The notes: generated by a model from the sequence alone, not told the origin. A stretch of 64,000 nt of DNA from Protonemura montana (GCA_947568835.1 OX387610.1:12939001-13003000), one strand, 5' to 3'. Positions 49,690 through 60,320 are shown, counted from the first letter of the stretch. Made by a program: numbers and translations.

Positions 49690-50025
49690 AGCAGTTGTCG
49701 CAAAAAAATGACAGCCAAATTTCTACTTCACCATTAGATGATTCTACTAGATGAAGTCATCGTCGTTTCGTGTGTTAAAAAATTTCATTTTGTTATTTCT
49801 CGCAGATTACTCGCATTTGAAACTGGTTTACACTCAATTAATCTTTAATAATGTTAATCTCAACGATTGATAAACATGTATCACTGTTTTTAGTCGTAAT
49901 CACTTAATTTTAGAGGTTTGTTTCAAAGACCGACCGCAAACGCCATCCGGTGGCAGCTACCGTTACCAAGTTTTCCCGACTCGTTTTCTCAGAATACATT
50001 TTTAAACATTAACGCTGACTCTCTG
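49690..50025 (+). mobile_element. B-family dispersed element, longest copy
   Basis: Contains TATTTCTCGCAGATTACTCG, AACTGGTTTACACTCAATTA, CAACGATTGATAAACATG, ACGCCATCCGGTGGCAGC, ACCGTTACCAAG and TTTTCTCAGAATACATTT. It is the best single representative of the family in the window. The CTCF-like core differs at two positions. Confidence 0.7.
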
Positions 50026-50562
50026 GCCATACCTGTACACTCAATGGTTATACACCTAAACAAAACATCCATACATTAACTTCTAAACAGTAGGCACAAA
50101 GGCACAAATTAATATTCAATCATAAAATATTCAATCAATGCACCCTAGTTGCATATCTATCACGTTATCAATATATCCAGGCAACACAAAATGCAACAAT
50201 ATAATAAACGAACAAACCCATACCTCACGAAATTTGCACCGAAGGTCCACATAACCAATTCCCTAGCGATTGGTCTATTACCAGATTGCAACAATATATT
50301 GCACCGGTTGCAACGCACTGCACTATGCAGTAGTCCCATCAGAGACACGTAGGTATTTAGCGACATTTATGCATCAATTACACTGCGGCAGTAGCATGGT
50401 AATCACGGTAGAAAATTTAAAGCCCAATTCATATTATGCAACTCTAATTACAAATAGAATTGCCTTTTGCTAAAGGGTGAACTCATTGCGTGGCCATAAT
50501 TAGGCACAAAACGAAGAGAACAGGAGAGTACACACATCTGTGGGATAAATATAGTTAATCCA
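50026..50562. other. short non-coding interval
   Basis: Nothing recognised. Confidence 0.4.
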
Positions 50563-50745
50563 TGCTGTCGAGAGGTTGTTGAGCAAGTATTGTACTAATT
50601 TCCATTCTACCAACCTCTCTACCAAAGTATGATGGTCACCCATTCAATACACGACCCAGCGCAGTGTTGTTTAACTGATCTGACGAGAACCAATGTTTCC
50701 GACAAGCCAAACCGTTCGGTAACCCATTTCTAGTTTGCATTGTGA
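50563..50745 (-). mobile_element. 5S-derived SINE, partial copy, minus orientation
   Basis: Left end CCATGCTGTCGAGAGGTTG, then a diverged body, then GGTCACCCATTCAATAC and the 5S-like GTTGTTTAACTGATCTGACG, ending at CCAAACCGTTCGG. It covers the same span as the copy at 5608: a single head and no 3' tail. The 3' part may be removed preferentially, or may never have been copied. Confidence 0.75.
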
Positions 50746-53700
50746 TGAACTGCTCGATGCCGGGCTCGGTTGATATGTTTTTAGTTTCATTTCAGGGTTT
50801 CAGTGAGTTGTTTGTGCCCTTAGGCGTGAAGTTATTGTTATTATTCACATGTTAAGCAATTACTGCTATCCGTGCTTTGAGCGTACGATCCAAAGATACT
50901 AGTTTATTTATAACCTTCCGTCTGGTAACTTCAATACTATTAGTTGTGGCTTTTCGGATAAATATATATTTACTGAAACAAATATATACAGTTATTTACC
51001 TGGTATTTGAGTACGTATTCCCTTCTATTCTTCAATTCACATCTCCTTTTTACATTTTCCATCCCTCAGATCCCATTCCACACTTAACCTCTTCCTAGAA
51101 TCCCAATCCCTCTTTTTCCTAATTTTTTCCCTATCAATTTAAATTCATGACCATTTTAACCTTCAAACTTTGCCGTCTCTTACCTATCTCAAATCTCTTT
51201 CCACGCATTCCATCCCCAAAAATATTTATATACATAAGTTAATCATGTTGTTAAATTGCGCTCTTTTTCAAAATTCGAATTTCCTGCTAAAAACGCTCAA
51301 ATGAAACCTGTTTGTGTATTTAACACTACTCAAAAGCCATCAAAACATTTCACCCACACGACGCTACATAGAAACGTTTCAAACACAATATTGATGGCAC
51401 ACAATGTTGCAGGACAAACGGCCAGCGCTTTGTAACATCGATGAATACGGCAGGACACAGCCTGAAATAAGGTGACAGGTGCAGTTACGCAGCACACAAC
51501 TGCATTATTGTATCGATACCAAAGGCTTGCATTCATTTCAGTGATCGAATTGTTATGGCACATGCACGTACGTCCCTTCTATTCAGCACGTGATTTCTGT
51601 TAAATGCATTTCAAAGTGCAAACGTCGCGTTTTGATGCTGTAATATTGGAGTTCCATGCGTGGGCGCTGCGTTAGTTAGCACTAACGGTAGAGGTGGCAC
51701 ATTTTGTGCAGAATCGTGGATTGTTTGCTGTGGAAAATGAATTTTCAGGGGGTGGCAGAATTTTAGAAAATATCTACAGCATGTGGCTCTGAATTCTGTT
51801 GTTTGTTGTGCAGCAGAAATAACATAGCTTTGTTTGTTTTGGTGTTTGGTTATGTGCGTAGACCGTCCAGTCAGTGGAGGAGGGTTTAATTTCATAATTC
51901 AGAGTGGACAGGTAGGTAGATATTTAGATATATACATCCATCTACCTACCTATAATACTATGACCTTTTCTGGCAGTACGAACCTTGATTAAAATTATCA
52001 GGCTTCTAGTCTGATTGTAATAACAAATTGATTTGGCCAAAAAAATCAAGATGTTCATTAAATTTACCTCTTTTTTTTTCATAACCTAATGGAATCGTTG
52101 ACTGTAAGCTAAAAACTAACATCCATTGTCAAAATAATTCAGATGACTCCTTTGTCAACTTAACCTCTTGCTTATTGTACTGGAGATCGTAAAACTGGCC
52201 CTATGGTAAAACAGAGTGATCATAATTCATAAGCACTCATGACCTTTTGTCTTAGGGATAGTTGACATAGGGATAGCCGCATCCGCATCGATAGCACACC
52301 AAAAATACAAATAACTCTACTTAACAAATGTAAAAAATGTGCTATTTCAAACATTTTACAGTCAAGTATCGTTACTATCAGCTTTACTAAATTTACCTTA
52401 TTTTTCGTACAAGCTATCCTGAGTTGTCAGACGTGTGGGACCGTCAAATAGCAGCTTCTAGTCGCTAATCGTGTAAATCGAACTCCGACTGCGCCACATA
52501 ATCAACCAAGAACTAGCAAAATCTAACCCAAGAGTTATCTGTCACGTTGACTACCCCCGAATCACCTTTTATTACTCACACATAAAATATCACTAAAGGA
52601 TCCTCGTTCATGCCTACAAGAAACAACCATTACCGTACACGCAGCAACCCTCTAGACTTCTACTAACTAATTTGATCATTGTTTCATTACAGAAACTACA
52701 CCCTTAGGCCCCAAAATCCCGCGAAAACCCTACGGTCACCAAAAACAAAGAGTTATTTCACATATCAAACCGTGATACTAATTGAAATTACTGCATAACT
52801 GAATGCATTAAGGTATATCTAGTTGTACAACTGGTAAGCATTACTACCTAAAGGCGGCCTCTGGTTCACCACTAAGCAATTTTCACGACAAACCCCATGC
52901 TTTTCACATCTCGCGCGCACTTTAATGGGTAAGCTGTTGGAGCGAACTACCCCTAATGGTGGTTTAATTACAGTCAGATAATTAGCGAGAGCACCGCGCG
53001 GCCCGTTATGAGGGAACGGTGAGAGGTTAAATACTTGAACGAGCAAAGTGACGTTATATTTATTCTCTTGCGTGGTGACGGATTGCTGAACGTGGATGTT
53101 GGCTGGTCTTTAGATAAGTTGCAAGATTGTGGGGTTAGTGAGGTGGTTTCTGAGAGAAGGGTGAATAGGAATTAACCCTTTGTGTCCGTGGACTAGTAGG
53201 GACTGGTTTTGGAAGGTGACTGAGTTTTTTTTTTTTTGTAGGGGACAGCGGGGTCTTTATAGAGCTCATCTTGTTTTATATGTATATTTCGTTTGGTGAG
53301 AGAACGTACTTTACTGGCAAAGTGACATGCGGGGTAATTGTCGTTTAATTGAGCTAAAATCCTTCTTTTATTGAATTGTTACTGGAATTTTTTTGTCAAT
53401 CATAACAATCGAGCGATTTAATATGCAAATATTACAAGTATTTTGAGATTCAGCCACTGAAACGCAACTTAAATGTCGCTCATGAGTAGTTGATGCTAAG
53501 GGGCAGTCCTGGTGGACCTATCCCTTCGAACTTGACTACCACTGAAAAAATATCACAAGCAAAATATTTCTCCTTCAAAAGTCAAAACTCTCTATGCAAA
53601 GGTTATTTCGTTGAAAATGTCAACGTAAATGTAACCATAAATCATGTGTTAGGATTTTATTTTTCACACACCTGTAACGCAATTGCCTTGCAATTCCTAG

Positions 53701-54527
53701 CAACCAGCACGAGCTAAATAAATAATTACCCAACATGTATGACCGCATTTATGCCTGGTTTTTTCGTGCAATTTTTGGAATTTTTCCCCCGCATTTCTGC
53801 GCATTTTTTAAAGTGTCAATTAACGATACAAAGGAAGTCAATCAAATGATGACGGCTGGTAATCCACACAGTTTTTCATCACAGCGACAGCCAATCAAAA
53901 CTCATAGAATTGCAAAGGCTTGATTGATTGGCAAGATTGATGAGGTAATTATATATTTTATTGATTTTTTTTACTCGTGAGGGTGACAGTGAGGGTGCTC
54001 GTCTATTTTAACATTTTCTTAAGATGATCGGCGAGAGATATACCAATACTGAAATTAATTTTTTCTGACATCTTTCAATAAAAATCCGCTCTGTGATTCC
54101 GAACGTTGGTGAAATCCCTGAAAAGCAGTTTCTACACTCTAGGCTTAGGTGCCGGCAAATCGTGATCCCATCAAGTGATATCAACTCGAGAGCTTAGAAA
54201 TGATACAACTTTTCGACCACGAAGAACCAAGGAGAAGAAAAAATAAATAAAATCCGAGAATAAGATGCTGCTGGCAGTGGCTATATAAAGTTTAGTTCAC
54301 CCTCGTCACTGACGTTGGGCATTAAAACTTTGAATATAATATAGAAATATAAACATGTGCGACACAAAATCGATTGAGAAGTCAAGTTTTTTTTTCAACC
54401 TAGGACTGACAGTTTGAATTCAAGTATTTTTTTACTCTAAAAGACACCATCTTATAGTAAATGTTTCAGGTATTTAATTTAAAAAAATGCAATAATGAGG
54501 TGGCTCGATGGCCTGATCAAAAAAGAC
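50746..54527. other. non-coding stretch, one small palindrome
   Basis: 51911-51950 has 10-bp perfect arms (GGTAGGTAGA / TCTACCTACC) around a 20-base AT-rich loop. Nothing else is supported. Confidence 0.4.
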
Positions 54528-55019
54528 TGTGTCAATTGTTTTAAGAAAAAATATTTGAAATGAGTTTTGAATGCTAAGTAAAGGGTTACTAAATTTCCCG
54601 ACGTTTCGCAACATATACTAGTTACTTCTTCAAGGGTAAGAGCAGTCCTGACAATTTTCCGATAACAAAAGAACCACATAAAATTATAAAAATTACCTAG
54701 TTCAAGCTTCCTAAATGCATCTAAATAAAATAATCAGGGTCAATAACTTAAAAACTAACGTATTATGTATTTTCTGAAATAAGATCTCGAACACATTGGC
54801 GTTTTTTAACTAACTAATTACGTGTATGGAAAAAAACTATGAAAAAAAACTGACTGCTCAAACCTCTGAAGAAGTAACTAGTATATGTTGCGAAACTTCG
54901 GAAAATTTAGTAACCCTTTACTTAGCATTCAAAACCCAGTTCAAATAATTTTTCTTAAAACTAGTGCTAACGATCAATCAAGTAGACATGAGTCTAAAAA
55001 CCATCATGTGTCAATTGTT
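54528..55019 (+). mobile_element. A-family foldback element (466 bp) with 13-bp target duplications
   Basis: TGTGTCAATTGTT flanks the insertion at 54528-54540 and 55007-55019. The element, 54541-55006, starts TTAAGAAAAAATATTTGAAA and ends CTAAAAACCATCA. The left part, up to about 54640, is the inverse of 54866-54950; each arm contains a hammerhead-like hairpin. Between them is an AT-rich segment with CCTAGTTCAAGCTTCCTAAA. No coding capacity. Long duplications, inverted terminal blocks and ribozyme-like hairpins together recall Penelope-like retroelements and their inverted terminal repeats. That assignment is inference; the boundaries are directly seen. Confidence 0.85.
54866..54896 (+). ncRNA. 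hammerhead-ribozyme-like core
   Basis: CTGAAGA (54866-54872), one extra A, a five-pair stem GTAAC (54874-54878) / GTTGC (54887-54891) with an eight-base loop, then GAAAC (54892-54896). These are the conserved CUGANGA and GAAA elements flanking stem II of a hammerhead ribozyme. The extra A before stem II and the absence of an obvious stem III with a cleavage triplet argue against an active ribozyme in this form. In other copies the stem is GTAACT/AGTTAC, so pairing is conserved through sequence change. Confidence 0.35.
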
Positions 55020-55465
55020 GTTTGACAATAATTTTATTTTTACCATTGTTGTCGAGAAGTTATAGCAAATAGATACCGTAATGATGCCAATGTAGATGTT
55101 AATGTCTATCTGTTTTCGCGCTCAGTCCAATATTGGGTGTGCAATTCAGATTGTCTATTAATAGTAATCTTTCCGGCTAGAACACTTGTTATCGCTGTGA
55201 AACATTGCTTTTTATTTACCCCGTTCAGATCTATTCGAAAATCCCGACCACTACAGCGGCGCCCTCCCACGGGAATTCTTCTCCACGTGCATCTCAAGCT
55301 AACGGCATGGCAAACCTTACTACCTGCTAGCATGCACTCCAGCCTGTCACAAGGTTATCGCCCCTCTCAGACAGGCCTATTCATTCGAAATCTCAGCATG
55401 TTTACATCATGATTAAATGAACAACTATCGATAATACAAAAAATAAAATAGATATGCTTCTTTAC
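55020..55465 (-). other. start of the first intron of the STAR gene
   Basis: Lies directly downstream (minus strand) of the exon donor at 55465/55466. No branch point or acceptor is identified, because the next exon was not found. Open frames here are not protein-like. Confidence 0.5.
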
Positions 55466-55724
55466 CTTGGTCCAGTAGGCGTAAAGCATTTGGCCACTGC
55501 GACGAATCCAGCGATTGTTTCTCCATAAGTAGCTCGCGAACATATTCCCCGGCTTTTTCTGACGGTTTACAATCATCCATGTCAACTTCACTATCACTCA
55601 TCATCTTGAACAAATTATCACCGTTATTATCTGACTCGACCGGATCTGTTTTTATCTCACAGTTGGTATTGTAGCTCGGTAAATTTGTGTGATCTCCGTT
55701 GGAAGGTGATAGCGAAATCGCCAT
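55466..55724 (-). CDS. first coding exon of a STAR/KH RNA-binding protein (KHDRBS or quaking-related)
   Basis: The minus-strand ATG at 55724-55722 is preceded directly by an in-frame TAA, which fixes the start. The exon encodes 86 residues plus the first base of codon 87 and ends at 55466 in CCAAG/GTAAAG, a good donor. Residues 1-50 are Ser/Asp/Asn-rich and acidic (MMSDSEVDMDD), with IKTD at 24-27, a possible SUMO site. Residues 54-86 (PSEKAGEYVRELLMEKQSLD, then PNALRLLDQ) match the QUA1-type dimerisation segment that precedes the KH domain in Sam68-like proteins. Proteins of this family bind single-stranded U/A-rich RNA in the nucleus and control splicing. The KH domain, QUA2 and C-terminus must lie in later exons, not recognised in this window. 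The exact orthologue is uncertain, so no symbol is given. Confidence 0.75.
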
Positions 55725-56000
55725 TTAGTTTCCACTGCCACAGCTTTCAGAGAGAGAGCGACCCTTAGACGGCACCGGTCTATCGCACAGTGAAGTTAGT
55801 TCCAATACTCCGAACACCTGGCAGTCGGCCACAGCGTTGTGTTGACAGGAACGCTCGATAGAGGCGCTATCGAACGGGCGCTGAAATCTCGCGCAAGGCA
55901 TTTGAATTTTGTCAGGGATGTGTAAAGTTGTGCCGTCGTGCCGCTAGTCGCGTTGGTTCGTGATAATTCCGCTGGTCGCCGCGAGTTTTGAAGGTGTTTT
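55725..56000 (-). promoter_or_regulatory. 5' UTR and promoter region of the STAR gene
   Basis: GC- and CpG-richer than its surroundings, as expected for the 5' flank of a broadly expressed gene. It contains the CGATA palindrome at 55855-55873. No TATA box is apparent. The transcription start is not determined. Confidence 0.5.
55855..55873. promoter_or_regulatory. paired CGATA / TATCG motifs
   Basis: TCGATAG and its inverse CTATCGA are separated by five bases, about 130-150 bp upstream of the ATG. In Drosophila, inverted or clustered CGATA motifs bind BEAF-32 and overlap DREF sites at housekeeping promoters and domain boundaries. Position and symmetry fit; whether this species uses these factors is unknown. 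Confidence 0.35.
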
Positions 56001-56493
56001 CGACACGAGTTTTGTTTTAGTGCCGTTGTGTCATAAAACTTTGTGGAATTTAAGAAACAAATGTGTTGTATATATAAACTTTCCCGTATTAATCGAATAA
56101 ATTACTAGCTTGCAATGTTCTACGAAATGTTTTCAAATGCAAACAGAGTTGTTCACGCTGTCAATTCGTTACATTTGAAAACTTGTGGCAGTTGGTAAGT
56201 TCAACCTATTTTTAAATCTTAATATCCATCGGTTAGTTTTAAGAGCCACAATATTCTGTGAATTTACAGGTGAATTTCTTTGCTGTGGTTCCATATCGTC
56301 AGTGATTCCATATCGCCCTCTATAATATATAACGTGATTTATTTTGTTTGAATAACCGTATCCAATAGGCAATGGCAAAGATGTTTCAATTAATGGCGTT
56401 TGATCAATTTTTTGACAGATAGTACCTTGGAAGAAGATTATTAATTTAGATGAAATCTGATTTAAATTGCAAACGCTTGCAATGCGCGAGGTA
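56001..56493. other. non-coding interval upstream of the STAR gene
   Basis: Nothing recognised. Confidence 0.4.
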
Positions 56494-56578
56494 TTTTATT
56501 ATTAGAAACACTAATAACCTCTCAAAAGTTGATGCCCAGACGGTTTATTATTAGTTATTAGTGTTCCTAATAATAAAA
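56494..56578. repeat. 25-bp inverted repeat (foldback)
   Basis: TTTTATTATTAGAAACACTA(ATAAC) at 56494-56518 is the inverse of 56554-56578 with one mismatch; the loop is 35 bases. It could be a small MITE or a stable RNA hairpin. No clear target duplication. Confidence 0.75.
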
Positions 56579-57360
56579 AAAGATTATTAATGCTTACAAA
56601 CAAAGTAAAATTGATATCTACCTACGCTTTAGTGTCGACAGTGACTTATAGTAATAATAATGAAATGTCTGATGGATGCATGAGTATATTAATTGATTTA
56701 TCTTCTAAAACGACTTCGAATTCTAGTTGTCACATTCGCACCAAATCTCAGCGCAAATATAATAAATATCGCACTTTAAAAGAAAGTCGTTTTGTATAAG
56801 TTTGTCATTCGTTTTGCTTGTTTCTCATATTATTCTCAGCCAACTGGACGTTTGCTTAAAATTAATTTGATCCACGAAATCTATATCTGAAGATATATTA
56901 CATTACTTTTTTAGTCCCAGGACTAAATTGGTCGATTAAAATAGCCGTGGGTATAATTTTTAAATGCGAATCAAATGTATCATTAATTGTCTTAGATGTT
57001 TCTGCAGATGTAAGAGGTTTAAGCGGTATAAGAGGTATGCAGAGATGTGTTACCTAAATGTCCTATAATACTAATTGACAATTGTATATCCATCTGTATC
57101 GCAGTGTAAGACTTTACGCTTTGAAAACAAGCGCCCAACTCGGTCGAAACTTGCACCGGCGCCAGGAAAATCACGTCGCGTTGGTCGCGAAAACGGGCGC
57201 TCCGAGATTTTCCCCGCTTTTCACGTGTTTTCCGTCGCGCGTGAATCATTCGCCAGCCGGGAAAGTCCGTCGCGTTGCGAGACAAAACTAGAAGCGTCGG
57301 TAGAAACTTTTCCAGTGGCGGCGGTCGGCAGAGAATTCTTTTATGTCTGGACGTGAGGCT
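56579..57360. other. non-coding stretch with a CpG-rich segment
   Basis: 57120-57350 is strikingly rich in CG dinucleotides (GTCGCGTTGGTCGCG, CCGTCGCGCGTGAA). It could be a promoter or untranslated first exon, or a repeat with its own base composition. The 93-codon plus frame across it has a low-complexity look. Confidence 0.4.
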
Positions 57361-57710
57361 GAACGTTTTGGCGTGTTGGAAACACTGGTCTTTGTGAGAT
57401 CACCGAAGTTAAGCAACACTGCGCTGAGTCAGGTATTGGATGGGTGACCATCATACACATGACCAGTTCTGTTCGGGAGAGAGGTTGGAGGGATGCAAGT
57501 TAAGCAGGTATTGAGTCAGGTATTGGATGGGTGACCATCATACACATGACCAGTTCTGTTCGGGAGAGAGGTTGGAGGGATGAAAGTTAAGCAACACTGC
57601 GCTGAGTCAGGTATTGGATGGGTGACCACCGAACGGTTTGGCGTATTGAAAACACCGGTCCTCGTGAGATCACCGAAGTTAAACTACACTGAGCTTGGTC
57701 AGGTAATACT
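57361..57710 (+). mobile_element. 5S-derived SINE heads in tandem
   Basis: Three head modules begin with AGTTAAGC at 57407, 57498 and 57584. A second complete element start (CCGAACGGTTTGGCGTATTG) then follows at about 57629 and breaks off at 57710. The first head has CACCGAAGTTAAGCAACACT and TATTGGATGGGTGACCATCA. The body and 3' tail are missing. The nested second start shows either insertion of one copy into another or template switching during copying. Confidence 0.85.
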
Positions 57711-58376
57711 GATAGCACTATTTTCCCCGTTTTTTTTTTTTGTAACATTACAGAATTATGTTAATTGTTATAATTTTCCAACACTTTGAAAACAAATTTC
57801 TTGAAAATACCACAACATTAAAAAAAAAAGTAACATTTTTCTAAATATACAATTTCTGACCGGAATTAACTCACAAAATAAACAACTCGCGGTTTCTGCC
57901 CCCTGTCTTTCAAGTACCAATTTGCCGACTGATGAAACGCATCCACACGAACATTTTAATTATCACAAGTTTGCCGTTCCGTTGCCGCCACTGGTACACT
58001 CTGGCAAACAAATGAATAGGTGCATAGTGCCACCAAGTACCCTCCCCCTCCCCCTTCCCCTCCCCACCCCGTCCCACCCCATGTCACAAGCTCATGGGAG
58101 TTGTTTATGGGACACTGCAAATAAAAAGCAATGTTCCCGAAATAAATCAGTTCGTTCATTGCAACATTAACGTGTTGAATGTGAATAACTGCTCTACTAC
58201 CTTTTTATTTATTGGCAATGGAAAAATCGACTATGTTACTATGTGAGCGGATAGCCGTACGCGTGGTTGTACCTACACAGTGCTGGTGTTTATTTTGTAA
58301 TTCTCCTCAGCGAAAGTGCTTTGTTTATTTTTGACATATGGCTTTTTCCGGTATCTTTGCGATGATAATAAACCGA
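57711..58376. other. non-coding interval
   Basis: Includes a C-rich segment (58043-58080, CCCTCCCC type). Nothing else is recognised. Confidence 0.4.
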
Positions 58377-58990
58377 ATGGTTTTAACTGTTGAAAAGACA
58401 GGTTCACATGAGGTCAGCGAAGTTAAGCAACACTGCGCTGTTTCACGTATTGGATGGGTGACCATCATACACATGACCAGTTCTGTTCGGGAGAGAGGTT
58501 GGAGGGATGAAAGTTAAGCAACACTGCGCTGGGTCAGGTATTGGATGGGTGACCATCATACACATGACCAGTTCTGTTCGGGAGAGAGGTTGGAGGGATG
58601 AAAGTTAAGCAACAATTTGCTGAGTCAGGTATTGGATGGGTGACCATCATACACATGACCAGTTCTGTTCGGGAGAGAGGTTGGAGGGATGAAAGTTAAG
58701 CAACACTGCGCTGAGTCAGGTATTGGATGAGTGACCATCATACACATGACCAGTTCTGTTCGGGTGAGAGGTTGAAGGGATGAAAGTTAAGCAACACGGC
58801 GCTGTTCCGCGTATTGGACGGGTGATCATTGTACACATGACCAGTTCTATTCGGGAGTGAGGCTGGAAAGATAAAAGTCAGTCGTTTTTCCCTTTGGTGG
58901 TCTTCGATAGGAATAGGCAACGTGCCAGCACCAAATTTAATATCCTTTCTTCTAGTCTAGGCTAGATTCATCATCATCCTCATCATCATC
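58377..58990 (+). mobile_element. 5S-derived SINE with five tandem promoter modules
   Basis: It starts with a diverged 5' end (CGAATGGTTTTAACTGTTG). Head modules begin with AGTTAAGC at about 58421, 58512, 58603, 58694 and 58785, spaced 91 bp. Each holds about 45 bp of 5S internal control region (AAGTTAAGCAACACTGCGCT ... TTGGATGGGTGACC) plus about 46 bp of family-specific sequence (GACCAGTTCTGTTCGGGAGA). After the last head the body is shortened and joins the distal domain (CTTCTAGTCTAGGCTAG, CATCATCATCCACTCA). This is the clearest case of promoter-module multiplication in the window. Confidence 0.9.
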
Positions 58991-60320
58991 CACTCAATTA
59001 CTGATAATAATTGACAAAACAATGCGTTTTTTTAATGAAAATCGAAAAAAACAATCAGAGTTAACGTTGGTATAGCTATTCTCACATTTTCAGAACGAAA
59101 TAGGTAATCGGCACCGAATCCTGATCTCCACCTACTCTAGTATACCTATAAACTCAATGGTAGCACGGTCTACTGGAACATTTCCTGCAAACCCGACATC
59201 ACACTTCATCTTATCTAAATTTAATGGATGCACGAATGATTACGACGCAAGTTTAATCAATTCTGATTATCAAAACGTTCCGATTTCAAATCCAATGATG
59301 AATGTTGCAAAGCTCGCTGCAGGATTTGAAAAATAAAACTAGTTTTAGGTCATTTCTCGGTTTATTTGCAACGGTCGGTTTGAATTACGTGACGCAAATC
59401 TGTAAATACTAAATCAGAATGGCATAGATAGAACGTCTCCATCTGGCAAGCGACAGTCTATTTCCGAATATGAAATTAAATATCAAGATTTCAGAGCAAA
59501 TCTACGCGTTTGGGGAAAAAAAGTATCTCCTAAAGTTATGTATTAGGGTAGTAAATTTTCTAAATAATAAACATTTATTAAAGTTAATTTTTTTATAGTG
59601 TTAACTGAATCGAATACTTCAAGTTACGTACAAATCGCGTTATTATAAATACTTTAAATTAGTTAATGCAGATTTTGCGTTGAGAATTATTCGCCAAGAA
59701 GCGTACATATTTACATGCATTTTTAAATTTAATTTCTCGTGCACGAGCAGTGGTTTTTTGTGTCCTGCAGTTGGTATTTAAAAGTATGATAGCAATGAAG
59801 TTGGCTTTCCTGCTACAACAAGTTGGTGCTAATAATGAAACAGCTGTTTTTATAGTTCTGTCAAAACTGAATAACCTTGTGCTTTTAGTTCCTGAATTTG
59901 TTTCTCCTATATCGTGTTACTATAAATTAGTGTGCTTTTAAATATGCCATTAGAAAAAAAAAGATTGTTCAGAAAACAACGCAGAACATGGCAACAGCAT
60001 TCGAGTTGAAATTCGACGTTGAAAATAGAACAGGCCCAGACGCCGGTACAGGTATCACATAATTTAAAGCACATGTAAGCCATACCTACCTCATTACTCA
60101 TTAGTGGTGAAAATTCCTACGAAAATTTGAACTCATTTTACTTAGGACTGTAATTTTTGGTGTTAAGGTACATTTTCCCAGCAAATTATAAGAGCAAGAC
60201 ACTTGAAACTTTTAGCACATGTGTAACAACTTATGTTATTGTGTATTTAAATCAAAAATCTATTTATTTTTATATTATAATTATGTTTAAGAAACATCGT
60301 TCTGATTTAATTAAAAAGAA
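58991..60320. other. non-coding stretch, nothing recognised
   Basis: AT-rich, no gene or repeat supported. Confidence 0.4.

Noticed and set aside
52680-52740. A minus-strand ILGPKG peptide suggestive of a KH-domain loop
   Set aside because: Flanking residues do not fit the KH fold and a stop codon precedes it closely. Chance match.
57075-57356. 93-codon plus frame in a CpG-rich segment
   Set aside because: Composition reflects CG richness; no domain, no clear splice sites and no family resemblance.
57315-57993. CAGTGGCGG and CCGCCACTG as possible hAT ends
   Set aside because: The flanking 8-mers differ and similarity ends after nine bases. No target duplication.
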